From Prevotella sp. UBA1395 (GTDB taxonomy: Bacteria; Bacteroidota; Bacteroidia; Bacteroidales; Bacteroidaceae): a DNA stretch of 5,147 nt. The stretch spans positions 1 to 5,147 of the forward strand of contig DBQL01000003.1 in assembly GCA_002305235.1 (NCBI GenBank), written 5' to 3'. The position numbers and the translations under genes were made by a program. Shown here one piece after another: positions 4,707-5,147 of this stretch (position 1 is its first letter; the number at the start of each line of letters is the position of its first letter). The notes under the pieces were generated by a model. It worked only from the letters and a program-made list of their open reading frames with translations. It searched no databases and was not told the origin of the DNA.

Positions 4707-5147
4707 TCATAGGTCCAGTGGCGCAGTGACTTTGATACTGAAGTTGCGGCCCATGTTATAAATACCGCGTCGTCCGGTCAACGGATTCTCGTCGGCATAT
4801 TTCAGTCGGCTCAGATGGCTCTGATAGGCTTTGTTGGTCAGATTGTCACCGGTGAGGACAATAGAGAGTCTTTTCTTACCCTTGACGAGAATGTCGGTGC
4901 CCACAGCGAGATTGAAAAGTGTATAGGCAGGTGTGGCGGTCTCGGTCTCATCGGCAGCATAAAAGTGGCTCTGGCGGAAATTCATATCCATACCCACTTT
5001 GGCGAAAAGATTGTTGAACATCTTGCCGTCGCGAATGAAATCATACTTCAGGTCGCTGGTCCATCGTGGCGCGGGAGTCATCGGCAGATAGCGGCTCTCA
5101 CGTGGCTGATTGGTCTGGATGGCATTGACGTATGAAAACGCGTTCTC
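4707..5147 (-). CDS. TonB-dependent outer-membrane receptor, C-terminal part (truncated by window edge)
   Basis: The 146 visible residues are the end of the beta barrel of a TonB-dependent receptor, which imports iron complexes, vitamins or glycans using proton-motive force relayed by TonB-ExbBD. The frame stays open to the right edge; the first visible residues are ENAFSYVNAIQTNQPRESRY, continuing to LPMTPAPRW. Typical late-barrel features are alternating hydrophobic strands, the LFNLAVGTDI strand, the TGDNLTNKAYQSHLSRLKY segment, and the final strand GIYNMGRNFSIKV. The protein ends PLDL, so the last residue is Leu and not the usual aromatic of an outer-membrane beta signal. The plug, TonB box and substrate-defining N-terminal part are outside the window, so substrate cannot be judged. 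No strong terminator is visible before the NlpE-like gene, only a short palindrome (TGTCC/GGACA, 4666-4677). Confidence 0.92.
   Translation of the reverse strand, partial: ENAFSYVNAIQTNQPRESRYLPMTPAPRWTSDLKYDFIRDGKMFNNLFAKVGMDMNFRQSHFYAADETETATPAYTLFNLAVGTDILVKGKKRLSIVLTGDNLTNKAYQSHLSRLKYADENPLTGRRGIYNMGRNFSIKVTAPLDL

Noticed and set aside
1..5147. Sigma-54 promoter sites, CRISPR arrays, insertion-sequence ends
   Set aside because: By-eye inspection found no TGGC-N8-TGC spaced pair in the places examined, no spaced direct-repeat array, and no transposase or paired terminal repeats.

Overview
The window looks like chromosomal DNA of a Bacteroidota bacterium, most likely Prevotella or a close relative. 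The evidence is the Bacteroidetes-type -7 promoter element (TAnnTTTG), A-rich start regions without Shine-Dalgarno sequences, a Bacteroidetes-type LptE lipoprotein, a SecG with a long low-complexity tail, and the C-terminus of a TonB-dependent receptor of a style common in Prevotella. Species cannot be settled by eye.

Positions 83-3132 hold four tightly packed forward genes that read as one operon. They encode a sigma-54 enhancer-binding protein (AAA+ plus Fis-type helix-turn-helix, no N-terminal sensor), an LptE-like outer-membrane lipoprotein for LPS insertion, a conserved TPR-like protein with two LIDNF motifs, and SecG of the SecYEG translocon. The first two genes overlap by 20 nt and the other gaps are 36 and 10 nt. 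The likely theme is envelope biogenesis and protein export, with a transcription activator of unknown target at the head. A 14-bp inverted repeat follows secG and fills the spacer of the next promoter.

Positions 3153-3331 form a compact tRNA-His unit: promoter, tRNA with encoded G-1 and CCA, and an intrinsic terminator whose stem begins at the last A of CCA. An AT-rich stretch of about 265 nt follows with no gene that I can support.

Positions 3597-4029 hold a separately promoted gene for a small secreted coiled-coil protein of unknown function. A strong bidirectional terminator (4051-4096) separates it from convergent reverse-strand genes: an NlpE-like lipoprotein (4120-4563) and, upstream of that, the 3' end of a TonB-dependent receptor gene that runs off the right edge (4707-5147).

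I see no CRISPR array, insertion sequence, phage gene or defence system. Most of the window is ordinary core genome. The points worth a second look are the sensorless activator in a housekeeping operon, the inverted repeat embedded in the tRNA promoter, the A9 run in the TPR gene, the structured leader and unknown protein at 3597-4029, and the cysteine-less NlpE-like lipoprotein.
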